Below, piece after piece: positions 37,232-45,052 of a stretch of 64,000 nucleotides of DNA. Both the position numbers and the translations under genes were made by a program. Each line of letters starts with the position of its first letter. Within the stretch, counting starts at the first letter, position 1. The stretch is from assembly GCA_910584475.1 (NCBI GenBank), contig CAJUBD010000002.1, positions 168,019 to 232,018 on the forward strand, given 5' to 3'. The stretch is from an uncultured Treponema sp. (lineage in GTDB: Bacteria > Spirochaetota > Spirochaetia > Treponematales > Treponemataceae). The notes below the pieces were generated by a model, which saw nothing but the letters and a program-made list of their open reading frames with translations, was not told the origin of the DNA and made no database searches.

Positions 37232-37756
37232 ATGACAGAATCAGTTGAAGTCTTGAACAATCGTGGAATCGAACTTTCTGAAAGCGGAAATTTTTCGGAA
37301 GCCATCGCCTGCTATAAGCGGGCGATTACGCTCGAAAAGGAAAATTATATTTTGTATTTCAATTTAGGAATCGCTTACCAAAGGCAAGGGAATTTCCGCG
37401 CCGCGCAATCCGCGATGGAAACTGCGCTCAACTTGAACTGCGCCGAAGAAGTTTTGGAATCGCTTGCCATCATCTGTCTCGAGCAGAAGAAATTTTCGGA
37501 CGCGACAGAATATTGCCAAGACGGGCTTGATGAAAATCCCGGGAACGCGCATTTGTGGAACACGATGGGCGTGATTTTTTTCGAGCGGGGCGAATACGAA
37601 AATGCGTCGGAGGCTTTCGAGCGCGCCGTTTCGATAAATCCATATTATTATGATGCGTTGTTCAATTTGCGCGATACTTATTCAGAATTGGGCAATGCGC
37701 GAGGCGAGGCGGAATGCCAAGCGAGGCTTTCAGTCTTGAAAGAACGCTTAAGGTAA
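37232..37756 (+). CDS. Small TPR-repeat protein
   Basis: 174 aa from ATG 37232 (the frame also has GTG at 37220). Four TPR units, e.g. GIELSESGNFSEAIACYKRA, ILYFNLGIAYQRQGNFRAAQ, and HLWNTMGVIFFERGEYENAS. It has no signal peptide, so a cytoplasmic adaptor. Its last codons (KERLR, stop) are made by the hairpin element that begins at 37745. If the element is removed, the gene would end KEYEI, so the C-terminus has probably been rewritten. Confidence 0.75.
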   Translation: MTESVEVLNNRGIELSESGNFSEAIACYKRAITLEKENYILYFNLGIAYQRQGNFRAAQSAMETALNLNCAEEVLESLAIICLEQKKFSDATEYCQDGLDENPGNAHLWNTMGVIFFERGEYENASEAFERAVSINPYYYDALFNLRDTYSELGNARGEAECQARLSVLKERLR

Positions 37757-37902
37757 ACGGCTAAAATTGCGCTGTCTACCTTAACTCGAGTTTTTTTCAA
37801 AACTCGCCTATTGGACTTGTCAGCAACGCAACGAGTTGTTAACGCGGACGAATTAAGCGTCCTCGGAAATTGACATTTCTTGCGGCGCTTAATTTTAATG
37901 AG
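37745..37902 (+). repeat. Single-unit hairpin element at the end of the TPR gene
   Basis: A AAGGTA..TACCTT, B CGAGTTTTTTTCAAAACTCG, a C variant (ACTTGTC..GAGTTGT) and D AATTAAGCG..CGCTTAATT with inner GAAAT/ATTTC. It is flanked by GAA (37742-37744) on the left and GAG (37900-37902) on the right, consistent with insertion at a Glu codon, as in hicB. Length 158 bp. Confidence 0.75.
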
Positions 37903-37932
37903 TATGAAATTTAATTTAATGGAAATGGAAAA

Positions 37933-38352
37933 ATGATACAGACTGCGTTCGTGGTTTCTGTGAGCGACGACAATTCACAAGCCCAAGTTCTCCCGATGAT
38001 AACTGGCGCGTGCCTTTCGTGCAAGGAACGGTGCGCCCAGCGTGGAACTCCGTTTGCCGTGAGCAACGAAAAAAATTTTGAAATAAAAGAAGGAAGCGTT
38101 GTGAGCATCGCGACTTCTCAAAAAGCGGAAGCGGTGCAAAGCATCATCTCGCTTTTCGCGCCAGTTTTGTGCGCCATCGCGGCGTTTTTCCTTTCCCCTG
38201 CCATAAGCCAAGTTTTTTTTCATCGGCCAGCCACCGAAGGATTCAAGGCGGCATGCTCGCTCGCCGGAATCGTGATTCCTGCGGCAATCGTATTCGCGGT
38301 GAGCCGGTTCAAAATCCGTCCGGCGCGTCCGCATATCGAAAAAGTTTTTTAG
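37933..38352 (+). CDS. rseC: SoxR-reducing/RseC-family membrane protein
   Basis: 139 aa. N-terminal Cys cluster CLSCKERCAQRG in a small oligonucleotide-binding-like domain, then two transmembrane helices (about residues 70-90 and 105-125). RseC/MucC proteins link to Rnf-type electron transport and SoxR reduction; no rnf gene is in the window. GGAAAA precedes the start. Followed by a terminator. Confidence 0.8.
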   Translation: MIQTAFVVSVSDDNSQAQVLPMITGACLSCKERCAQRGTPFAVSNEKNFEIKEGSVVSIATSQKAEAVQSIISLFAPVLCAIAAFFLSPAISQVFFHRPATEGFKAACSLAGIVIPAAIVFAVSRFKIRPARPHIEKVF

Positions 38353-38381
38353 GCATTTTGGGAAAGATTATGGCATTTTCA

Positions 38382-38419
38382 AAGTTATCTCTAAAAACTG
38401 AAGTTTTTAGAGATAACTT
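38382..38419 (+). terminator. Terminator-like hairpin after rseC
   Basis: An 18-bp perfect stem (AAGTTATCTCTAAAAACT and its complement) with a 2-nt loop, followed by ATTTTTAAG. It lies just before the promoter of the next gene, so it can insulate the two. Confidence 0.6.
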
Positions 38420-38430
38420 ATTTTTAAGAC

Positions 38431-38459
38431 TTCCACATATTTAAAAAATATGATAGAAT
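38431..38459 (+). promoter_or_regulatory. Promoter of the threonine-synthase-like gene (leaderless)
   Basis: TTCCAC (38431-38436), 17-bp spacer, TAGAAT (38454-38459), then 6 nt to the ATG at 38466. Confidence 0.65.
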
Positions 38460-38465
38460 TGCGCC

Positions 38466-39791
38466 ATGCGATTTACGAGTACAAGAGACAAAAATTTGGA
38501 CAGTGGATTTTTGAACGCGATTTTGGACGCGCTGCCTAGCGACGGCGGACTCTATGTTCCCGAAGGCAACGCGAATTTGCGCCGCTGGATTTTATATACG
38601 AACGAACAGACACCTTTTCCTTCAATTGCGGGCGCGCTCACGAGCGCATGCTTGAACGATGAATTTTCTCCGATAATTTGCGAAACCATCGCGACGCATG
38701 CTTTTCCGTTCGAACCGAAAGTAAAGCGGCTCGATGAGAATCTTTTTACGCTGGAACTTTTCAATGGACCGACTGGCTGCCACCGTGACTTCGGAATTTC
38801 GTATTTGGTTTCTTGCCTCGAAACGATTTCGATTTTACAGGACAGAAGACCGATTCTGTTGGACATCACGACTGGAAAACACGGCGCGATTTTAAGCCAT
38901 GTTATGCGCGAAAGACGGAATGTAAAATCAGTTTTGGTTTATCCGAAAGGACAATTGCGCGGGCTTTGCGAAAAGGATTTTATTTGGAACGGCGGAAACA
39001 TTTTTCCTGTCGAAGCGGACGGCGACGAAGAATTCTGCCGTCGACTTGTGCGCGAAATTCTTTCCAGCCGCGCACTCGTGGAAAAATATACGCTCACGAT
39101 TTCCACTACGGCGAACATCGGACGGCTTTTGCCACACGCGTTTTTTTATACTTATGCATTTTCACGTCTCAAGAAAAAAGTTTCGGGCGACATTTACTAT
39201 GCGCTCGCTCCAGGAAACTACAGCAATTTGATGGCGGGACTTTACAGTTGGCGGCTTTCGCTTCCGATGAGCGGACTTATTGTTCCGGCGAGCGGCGCGC
39301 TCAATGTGGACATACAAGGCTATCCCGTGATTTCGGACGCGCTCGTGCCAAATGAAAAGCGCAAGCCGATTGATCCGAGCGTGCCAAGCAATCTTGAACG
39401 CCTTGAAGATTTTTTCACTGGATATTCGGCGATGATAAAAAGTTTCATTTATCCGGCGCGAGTTTCTGATGCCGAAGCCGAAAATGCCGCGAAAGAATTG
39501 TACAAAAAATATTCGCTCGTGACGGACAGGGCGACTTCTCGCGCCTACGCCGCCGCGAAAAAAAGCGGCAATATGGAAATAGGCTCGGGCGATGCGGTGG
39601 TTTTGATTCAGCGCGACCATCCGGCATATTCGGCGGAATTCATCCGGCACACTTTGGGCGAAACAGTTTCTACTCCGCAAAATATTTTGGACGCGCAAAA
39701 GCCATTTAAATTGGAACGACCGCCAATAAAAACGCGTGAAGAACTGATAAAAATTTTGGACGAAGTGAACTCACAGGAGAGCGGGCTTTAA
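38466..39791 (+). CDS. Threonine-synthase-like protein lacking the PLP lysine
   Basis: 441 aa, fold type II PLP family by order of motifs: DGGLYVPE near residue 26, FTLELFNGPTGCHRDFGISY at about 94-113, LLDITTGKHGAILSHVM, ISTTANIGRLLPHAFFY, and YYALAPGNYSNLMAGLYSW. In true ThrC the phosphopyridoxal lysine lies in GPTxxFKDFG. Here it is HRDFG: Arg107 replaces Lys. Active conversion of phosphohomoserine to threonine is therefore doubtful. The reading frame is intact and the gene has a good promoter and terminator, so it is expressed and under selection for something. Confidence 0.8.
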   Translation: MRFTSTRDKNLDSGFLNAILDALPSDGGLYVPEGNANLRRWILYTNEQTPFPSIAGALTSACLNDEFSPIICETIATHAFPFEPKVKRLDENLFTLELFNGPTGCHRDFGISYLVSCLETISILQDRRPILLDITTGKHGAILSHVMRERRNVKSVLVYPKGQLRGLCEKDFIWNGGNIFPVEADGDEEFCRRLVREILSSRALVEKYTLTISTTANIGRLLPHAFFYTYAFSRLKKKVSGDIYYALAPGNYSNLMAGLYSWRLSLPMSGLIVPASGALNVDIQGYPVISDALVPNEKRKPIDPSVPSNLERLEDFFTGYSAMIKSFIYPARVSDAEAENAAKELYKKYSLVTDRATSRAYAAAKKSGNMEIGSGDAVVLIQRDHPAYSAEFIRHTLGETVSTPQNILDAQKPFKLERPPIKTREELIKILDEVNSQESGL

Positions 39792-39794
39792 TGC

Positions 39795-39834
39795 AAAAAT
39801 CCCTGCGACACGATGTCGCCGGGATTTTTGTTTT
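39795..39834 (+). terminator. Intrinsic terminator
   Basis: AAAAATCCC..GGGATTTTT with an inner CGAC/GTCG step, ending TTTTTGTTTT, 4 nt after the stop of the threonine-synthase-like gene. Confidence 0.85.
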
Positions 39835-39875
39835 AATGAGAAACAATACTACTTTTCTTTTTTCGCGCCTTGTGA

Positions 39876-39881
39876 TATATT
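39876..39881 (+). promoter_or_regulatory. -10 box of leaderless promoter for the FtsH-like gene
   Basis: TATATT, then 6 nt (TTCAAA) to ATG. No ribosome site. The -35 region is poor. Confidence 0.5.
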
Positions 39882-39887
39882 TTCAAA

Positions 39888-41036
39888 ATGAAATTCAAAC
39901 CGAAAATTTTTTTGCCGATTTTTCTTATCCTTGCGCTCGTCGGATATTTTTTTTATTCTGATTTTGAGTCCGCGAAAATTCAAGAAATTCCGTATTCAGA
40001 ATTTCTCAAAAATGTCGAAGAAAAGAAAATTCGTTCAGCGGAAATTTCCGAGACCGAAATTATTTTTACGGATTCGCTCGGAAAAAATTTCAAGACGAAA
40101 AATCCCGATTCGCCTCTGCTGAAAGAATTCCTTTTAAAGAATGATGTGGATGTAAAAACACAAAAAAATTTTTCACAAATTATTTCGCTCGCTCTCGACA
40201 TAATTTTCTACGCGATTTTTTTCATCGCAGCGATTTTAGTTTTTCGAAAATTCATTTCGCCAAATTCTTTCAAAGTAGTTCGCCGCACTGGCGTGAAATT
40301 TAGCGACATAATCGGAATGGATTCTCTCAAGCGCGATATGGTTCAGATTATGCAAATTATGAAGTCGCCTGAAAAATTTTCGAAACGCGGAATCCGAATG
40401 CCGAAAGGAATTTTGCTTGAAGGCGCGCCTGGAAACGGAAAGACGCTTTTCGCCCGCGCTTTGGCTGGCGAGGCGAGCGTGAATTTTATTCCAGCCAAGG
40501 CGACGGATTTTGAAAGCATGTTCATGGCGATTGGCCCAATGAAAGTGAAAATGCTTTTTCGCAAGGCGCGAAGTTGTGCTCCATGCATAGTTTTTATCGA
40601 TGAGTTTGACGGAATCGGAACGCGCAGAAATTATTCTGGCAGCGCGATTGAAACTGAAAACACGCGAATTGTTACCGCTCTCTTGAATGAACTTGACGGA
40701 TTCGAGGCAAATGCTGGCGTTCTTGTGATTGCCGCCACGAACAGCGTCCGCGCGCTTGACGAGGCTTTGATTCGACCGGGCAGGTTTGACGCGATTTTTT
40801 CCGTTCCTTTTCCTGATGAAGCCGCTCGTGAAAATTTGGTGAAAAAATATTCTGCGGGAAAAAATCCGTCCGCTGAATGCACAGCGCAAAAATTGGCGGC
40901 GATGTTCAGCGGATTTTCGTGCGCGAAAATCGAAAGCGTCTTGAACAAGGCGGCTTTGCTTGCCGCTCAAAATTCCCGCGAGCAATTTTCGCTTGACGAC
41001 GTTCGCGCGGCGATTTCCGCTTTGGGGCGAGGATGA
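39888..41036 (+). CDS. FtsH-like membrane AAA+ ATPase without protease domain
   Basis: 382 aa. Helices at about 7-23 and 104-120 frame a small outside domain, as in FtsH. AAA module: Walker A GAPGNGKT (179-186), CIVFIDEFDGIG (Walker B), a pore-like loop (DFESMFMAIGP in place of the FVEMFVGVGA pattern), NELDGF, ATNSVRALDEALIRPGRFD with the SRH arginines. The protein ends right after the AAA lid; the HEXXH zinc protease of FtsH is absent and no frame continues it. It could unfold or remodel membrane proteins only. The methyltransferase start overlaps its stop (ATGA). Confidence 0.85.
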   Translation: MKFKPKIFLPIFLILALVGYFFYSDFESAKIQEIPYSEFLKNVEEKKIRSAEISETEIIFTDSLGKNFKTKNPDSPLLKEFLLKNDVDVKTQKNFSQIISLALDIIFYAIFFIAAILVFRKFISPNSFKVVRRTGVKFSDIIGMDSLKRDMVQIMQIMKSPEKFSKRGIRMPKGILLEGAPGNGKTLFARALAGEASVNFIPAKATDFESMFMAIGPMKVKMLFRKARSCAPCIVFIDEFDGIGTRRNYSGSAIETENTRIVTALLNELDGFEANAGVLVIAATNSVRALDEALIRPGRFDAIFSVPFPDEAARENLVKKYSAGKNPSAECTAQKLAAMFSGFSCAKIESVLNKAALLAAQNSREQFSLDDVRAAISALGRG

Positions 41037-41971
41037 AAATGTCGCGGGAAAAAATTCGTGCAAAGAACAATCGTACTCTCACGCTTTCCGAAAGTGAAAA
41101 AATTTTTTATGAGAAACGCATCGTAAAAAAATTGCGGCAATTTTCTTCGGAAGAAATTTTGGACAAAATAATTTGCGCTGACTTATTTTCCGCGATGGAA
41201 TTTCTTCCTGAAAAATTCGTTGACCTTTTGATTGTAGATCCACCGTATAATTTGACGAAAAATTTTGGCGCGATGAAATTTTCCAAAACCAGCGATTCGT
41301 CATATTGCGAATATTTGGAATCATGGCTTCCTAAAATTTTGCGTGTGCTCAAACCTGAAGCGAGCGTCTATGTTTGTTGTGATTGGCAAAGCAGCGCGGA
41401 TTTGTATTTTGTGCTCAAAAAATATTTGCGCGTGCGAAATCGAATTACTTGGCAACGCGAAAAAGGGAGGGGTGCGAAAAACAATTGGAAAAATTCCTGC
41501 GAGGATATTTTTTTTGCGACAATGGGCGACGAGTATTTTTTTGACGTTGACGCGGTGAAATTGAAACGCGCCGTTCGCGCGCCGTACAAAGAAAACGGAA
41601 AGCCGAAAGATTGGAGTGAAATCGACGGCAAAAAATTCCGCATGACGCATCCTGGAAATTTTTGGGACGACATTTCAATTCCGTTTTGGTCGATGGCGGA
41701 AAACACCGACCATCCCACACAAAAAAGCGAAAAACTTTTCGCGAAACTGATTTTGGCAAGTTCGCCCTCAGGCGCGGTCGTGTTCGATCCTTTTTTGGGT
41801 TCGGGAACGAGCGCGGTGGTGGCGAAAAAACTCGCCCGTCATTTTTGCGGCATCGAGAAGAATTTCGAATATTGTCTTTGGGCGCAAAAGCGGCTCGACT
41901 TGGCGGAGCGCGACAAGAAAATACAAGGCTATGAAGACGGCGTTTTTTGGGAGAGGAATTCGGGGAAGTGA
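41033..41971 (+). CDS. DNA methyltransferase (N6-adenine/N4-cytosine, beta order)
   Basis: 312 aa. DPPY motif in LLIVDPPYNLTKNFG comes first and the SAM loop FDPFLGSGTSAVVAKKL last, so the order is of the beta class (as in CcrM and M.HinfI). TDHPTQKSEKLFAKLI is the motif before the SAM loop. No restriction endonuclease is next to it. The 4-nt overlap with the FtsH-like ATPase is unusual for a methyltransferase. Target sequence unknown. Confidence 0.9.
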   Translation: MKMSREKIRAKNNRTLTLSESEKIFYEKRIVKKLRQFSSEEILDKIICADLFSAMEFLPEKFVDLLIVDPPYNLTKNFGAMKFSKTSDSSYCEYLESWLPKILRVLKPEASVYVCCDWQSSADLYFVLKKYLRVRNRITWQREKGRGAKNNWKNSCEDIFFATMGDEYFFDVDAVKLKRAVRAPYKENGKPKDWSEIDGKKFRMTHPGNFWDDISIPFWSMAENTDHPTQKSEKLFAKLILASSPSGAVVFDPFLGSGTSAVVAKKLARHFCGIEKNFEYCLWAQKRLDLAERDKKIQGYEDGVFWERNSGK

Positions 41972-41985
41972 AATTGGGGGAAAAC

Positions 41986-42012
41986 GGCGCAAAAAAATTG
42001 CGCCATTTTTTT
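41986..42012 (+). terminator. Intrinsic terminator after the methyltransferase
   Basis: GGCGCAA aaaaa TTGCGCC followed by ATTTTTTT. Confidence 0.85.
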
Positions 42013-42017
42013 ACAGA

Positions 42018-43527
42018 CTATTGCTTTTTGTAGTCAATGTCAATATAATGTTTATCTCCATTTTCATAATGTCCGTCTACAATTCGCAACGCGGTGCCAT
42101 TATCAAAAAGTTCCACACCATAATGTTTTAAGTCGTCTGCGAAATATTCAGAAATTAGTTCAGGTTCACCGTCATATTTTTTGGTAATCGTTCTCATGTT
42201 GTCGGAAAGTATTGTATTGGAATCAAGATAATAAATCCTGTAATAGAATGTCTCTTCCATAGCATCACCTTTTTCATAAAGGATCTTTTCAAACTTCAAA
42301 ACGCGAGACTCATTATCAAGTGTTTTTTCAAAGTCCTCAACTTTTGATGCCGCAATGCCGTTACCTGTTTCACCATAATAATCGTAATCGTAATAAGAAA
42401 TGAGTTTTAACAAATCATCTTTGGTAAATGCATCTCCATCAGCCTTCGTATATGTCGAAACATCGGTTGCTGTCACATTCATAGAATCAATGATCAATGT
42501 CTCGTCTTCGATATAGTTTACCCATAGTGAACCATATCCTCTGTAGTCTTCAAAATGCCGATTCCATGTTCCGACGATTTTCTTCACATCGGCGGGATTG
42601 CTCACGTCGATTTCACTCCACAGTTCCGCTTTCGGCTTGAGTTGCAGATTTTCTTCGGTGAAGCCGTCCCATTGGTATGTGTATTCCTTGTCGTCATAAG
42701 TGTATTTCATTCGCGGGCGGATGCAAAGGAAGTCGATTTCCCAATCGCCGCCATTTCTCCAAGAATCGTTTTCGTCGTATGTATACAAGTTGATGGTGTT
42801 TTCTCTTTCCGCGCTCGGAACATTGAGTTCGCCACGCCATTTCGTCTTGCGGTCATCATGCAACCATGAAACGCCTTCCACCAAGCAAACGTTCATATAC
42901 CATCCGCCGTTGGCATCAAGCCGGCTTTCGCCTTCGAAAGCGGGCCTTTTCGTGAAGCGGAAATCGCCGTTCGCCTTTACTTCGATTTCGCCCTTGTCCG
43001 TAAGCCTCACCTCGCCTTTGCTTTTCGAGCCGGCCTTTGCCTTCGCGTCGAACCAGCCGACGCACTCCGCCCCGCCATACTTCCAGCCGTCCCTCTCAAT
43101 TTCCTTTGAGTTGAAAACGAAGCGCACCGTGTATTCCTTGCCGGGCGTGACGAAAGGATAGAATAGCTCGTCCTCGCTTTTGCCATCCAAGCCGTAGTTT
43201 TCGTAAACCAGTCCGATCCCGTCGATGCACGCGGTGCAACTTTGGGCATCTTTTCCTTGCGGAATCGCATACTTAATGTAAATGCCATCCGCGCAGTTTT
43301 CTTCTGCCGTGATTTTGTCGTCAGGAATTTTCAAGTTTTCGTCAGGCGGAGTGCCCAAAGAATAGTCGATGTCTGGACTTTGCGAAATGTCATCCTGCGA
43401 ACCGTTGCCGCCTTGCGAGGGATTCCCGCCAGAAGTGCTGCCGTTATCGCACGATGCGAGAGAGAAGAGAAGTGCCAAAAGGAGGCTAGTTAATACCCCC
43501 CCCCATACAGGTGAATGTGTTTTTCAT
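42018..43527 (-). pseudogene. Phase-variable lipoprotein, switched off by a G9 tract
   Basis: ATG at 43527 with GGAGG upstream opens MKNTFTCMGGG. The G9 tract (43504-43496 on the minus strand) then leads to a stop after a few codons. With 8 or 11 G the frame joins the long one: VLTSLLLALLFSLASCDNGS, a lipoprotein signal with lipobox LASC, then about 480 residues. The body has a Ser/Gly-rich start, a central beta-rich domain and a Tyr/Asp-rich C-terminus ending YIDIDYKKQ; family not recognised. The poly-G tract at the exact signal-peptide start is the classic layout of a contingency locus. Confidence 0.85.
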
Positions 43528-43679
43528 TTTTTCCTCCAAATGAAATTACTTTTCGCTTTTTTGCGAATTCTTCGAGAATTCTACCACACATTCTCCTCGC
43601 TGTCAAGGAAAAATCAACAGAAGCTAAAATATTCGTGCGTCAAATTTAGATTTGGCATTTCTGCACCAATCGCGGATTT

Positions 43680-43745
43680 CAAACCTTCATTAAATAAACG
43701 AGTTTTCGGTAAGGTGCTCCGCACCGACAAAACTCGAAGTTAACA
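43680..43745 (-). repeat. Fragment of the modular hairpin element (B module)
   Basis: Read on the minus strand: TTAACTTCGAG..CGAAAACTCG with an inner GGTGCGGAGCACC arm, almost identical to the B module at 31841-31877. It is followed by GAAGGTTTGAAATCCGCG, the start of the next A module. Confidence 0.7.
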
Positions 43746-43810
43746 TAAACCGCGCAAGCAGAAACTCGATAGCAAGGACGCAGAATGTACTTGCGTAATG
43801 TTTTAGCCAT

Positions 43811-44319
43811 TTACTTTAAACACTTTTTGTCGATGACTTGAGCAAAAACCAAATGAAAATCCAAATGAACGCCGCGCATGCCGCCATCTTGATTCCGATT
43901 CCAGCCAAAAATCCTTTGAACGCGCCGAACGCGGCATTCAGCGATTTTTTGAAGTCGCTCGAATCGTGAAGCAATTCTCCAATCAGCGCGCCGAAAAACG
44001 GGCAGACCAAAATGCCGAGCGGACCTGCGAAAAGCCCCACGACCAATCCAATCGTGCTTCCCCAAGTTCCCCACTTTGAGCCGCCAGATTTCTTTGTCAT
44101 CGCGATGGGCATAATGTTGTCGAGCACGCTCACCGCCGCGGCTACGAATCCGGTGGCGGCTAGAATCCAAATTGGAACGGCGCAATATTCTGAAAAATGT
44201 GCGCACAAAAGCCCGCACCAAGCAAGCGGCGCGCCTGGCAGAACAGGAACAATCGTTCCAACAAATCCAATCAGTAAAAGCAACGCCGCCACGACTAGCA
44301 AAACAATGTCAAATGTCAT
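43811..44319 (-). CDS. DUF456-family membrane protein
   Basis: 169 aa from ATG 44319. Four to five membrane helices with two Gly/Pro-rich halves (LIGFVGTIVPVLPGAPLAW and GLFAGPLGILVCPFFGALIG), the DUF456 signature. Function unknown in the family. The start overlaps the end of the regulator gene upstream by 11 nt, so the two are translated together. Confidence 0.85.
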
Positions 44320-45022
44320 GATTTTTTCCAAAAGTGACTAGTTTGTAACCGTTTCCTTCCTTTACCAAATCCATTTCAGAATCTGTGTCTTCATTGATAT
44401 ATTTTCTGAGTCGCGATATGCATAAAGAAAGTGTGGACTTTGAAATAGGCATATTTTCCTTTTTAAAATCGCAAATCAGTTCTTCCACGCTGACGCTTTC
44501 TCGACGGCGGTAAAGACATTTTAAAAGAAAAAACGGCTTTTGTGAAATTCGGTTCTTTTTTCTAAAGCGGTACAGAAAATCTTCATTCGGCACTTCTTTT
44601 GGTTCGGCATTTGATTTGCTTGAATCAATTTCGGAAAATGCTTTCGCATCGCAGTCTGAAATATAAGTTTTGCTTGCAATCACATCAAAAATTTTTTTGC
44701 AACTTTCCTGCTCGCTTTCAATTATATTTGAAGAAATTTGGTGCAGCCAAAAATTGATACGAAAATCTTTTGGCACTTTTGGGTTGTTAAGATAAAGCAA
44801 GGACGCGAGAATTTTTTGTTCTTCGAAAAATTCTTTTAGGCAAAAAAATTCATCGTTGAACAAATAAAAGTCCACGAAAACAATATGCGGCATTTTTGAA
44901 CGAGTCGCTTTTAAAAACTCTCCAATTTTCGAGAAAAATTGCCATTCAATAAATTTGATTTCAGATTGAAGCGTGCGAAATCGCGATAAAAAATTTTGCT
45001 CACACAAAAAATAAATTCGCAC
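44309..45022 (-). CDS. Winged-helix regulator with an atypical receiver-like domain
   Basis: 237 aa from the GTG at 45022, which has GAGGAG 5 nt upstream (a GTG 6 nt earlier is too close). The N-terminal half follows a response-regulator strand order (RIYFLCEQ.., HIVFVDFYLFNDE) but the usual phospho-Asp surroundings and Lys are not evident. The C-terminal domain is an OmpR-like winged helix: FFLLKCLYRRRESVSVEELI, then SKSTLSLCISRLRKYI and KEGNGYKLV. No histidine kinase is adjacent; it may be controlled without phosphorylation. Coupled to DUF456. Confidence 0.7.
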   Translation of the reverse strand: MRIYFLCEQNFLSRFRTLQSEIKFIEWQFFSKIGEFLKATRSKMPHIVFVDFYLFNDEFFCLKEFFEEQKILASLLYLNNPKVPKDFRINFWLHQISSNIIESEQESCKKIFDVIASKTYISDCDAKAFSEIDSSKSNAEPKEVPNEDFLYRFRKKNRISQKPFFLLKCLYRRRESVSVEELICDFKKENMPISKSTLSLCISRLRKYINEDTDSEMDLVKEGNGYKLVTFGKNHDI

Positions 45023-45052
45023 AGGCACTCCTCAAAAAAAAATTCCTCGCGC

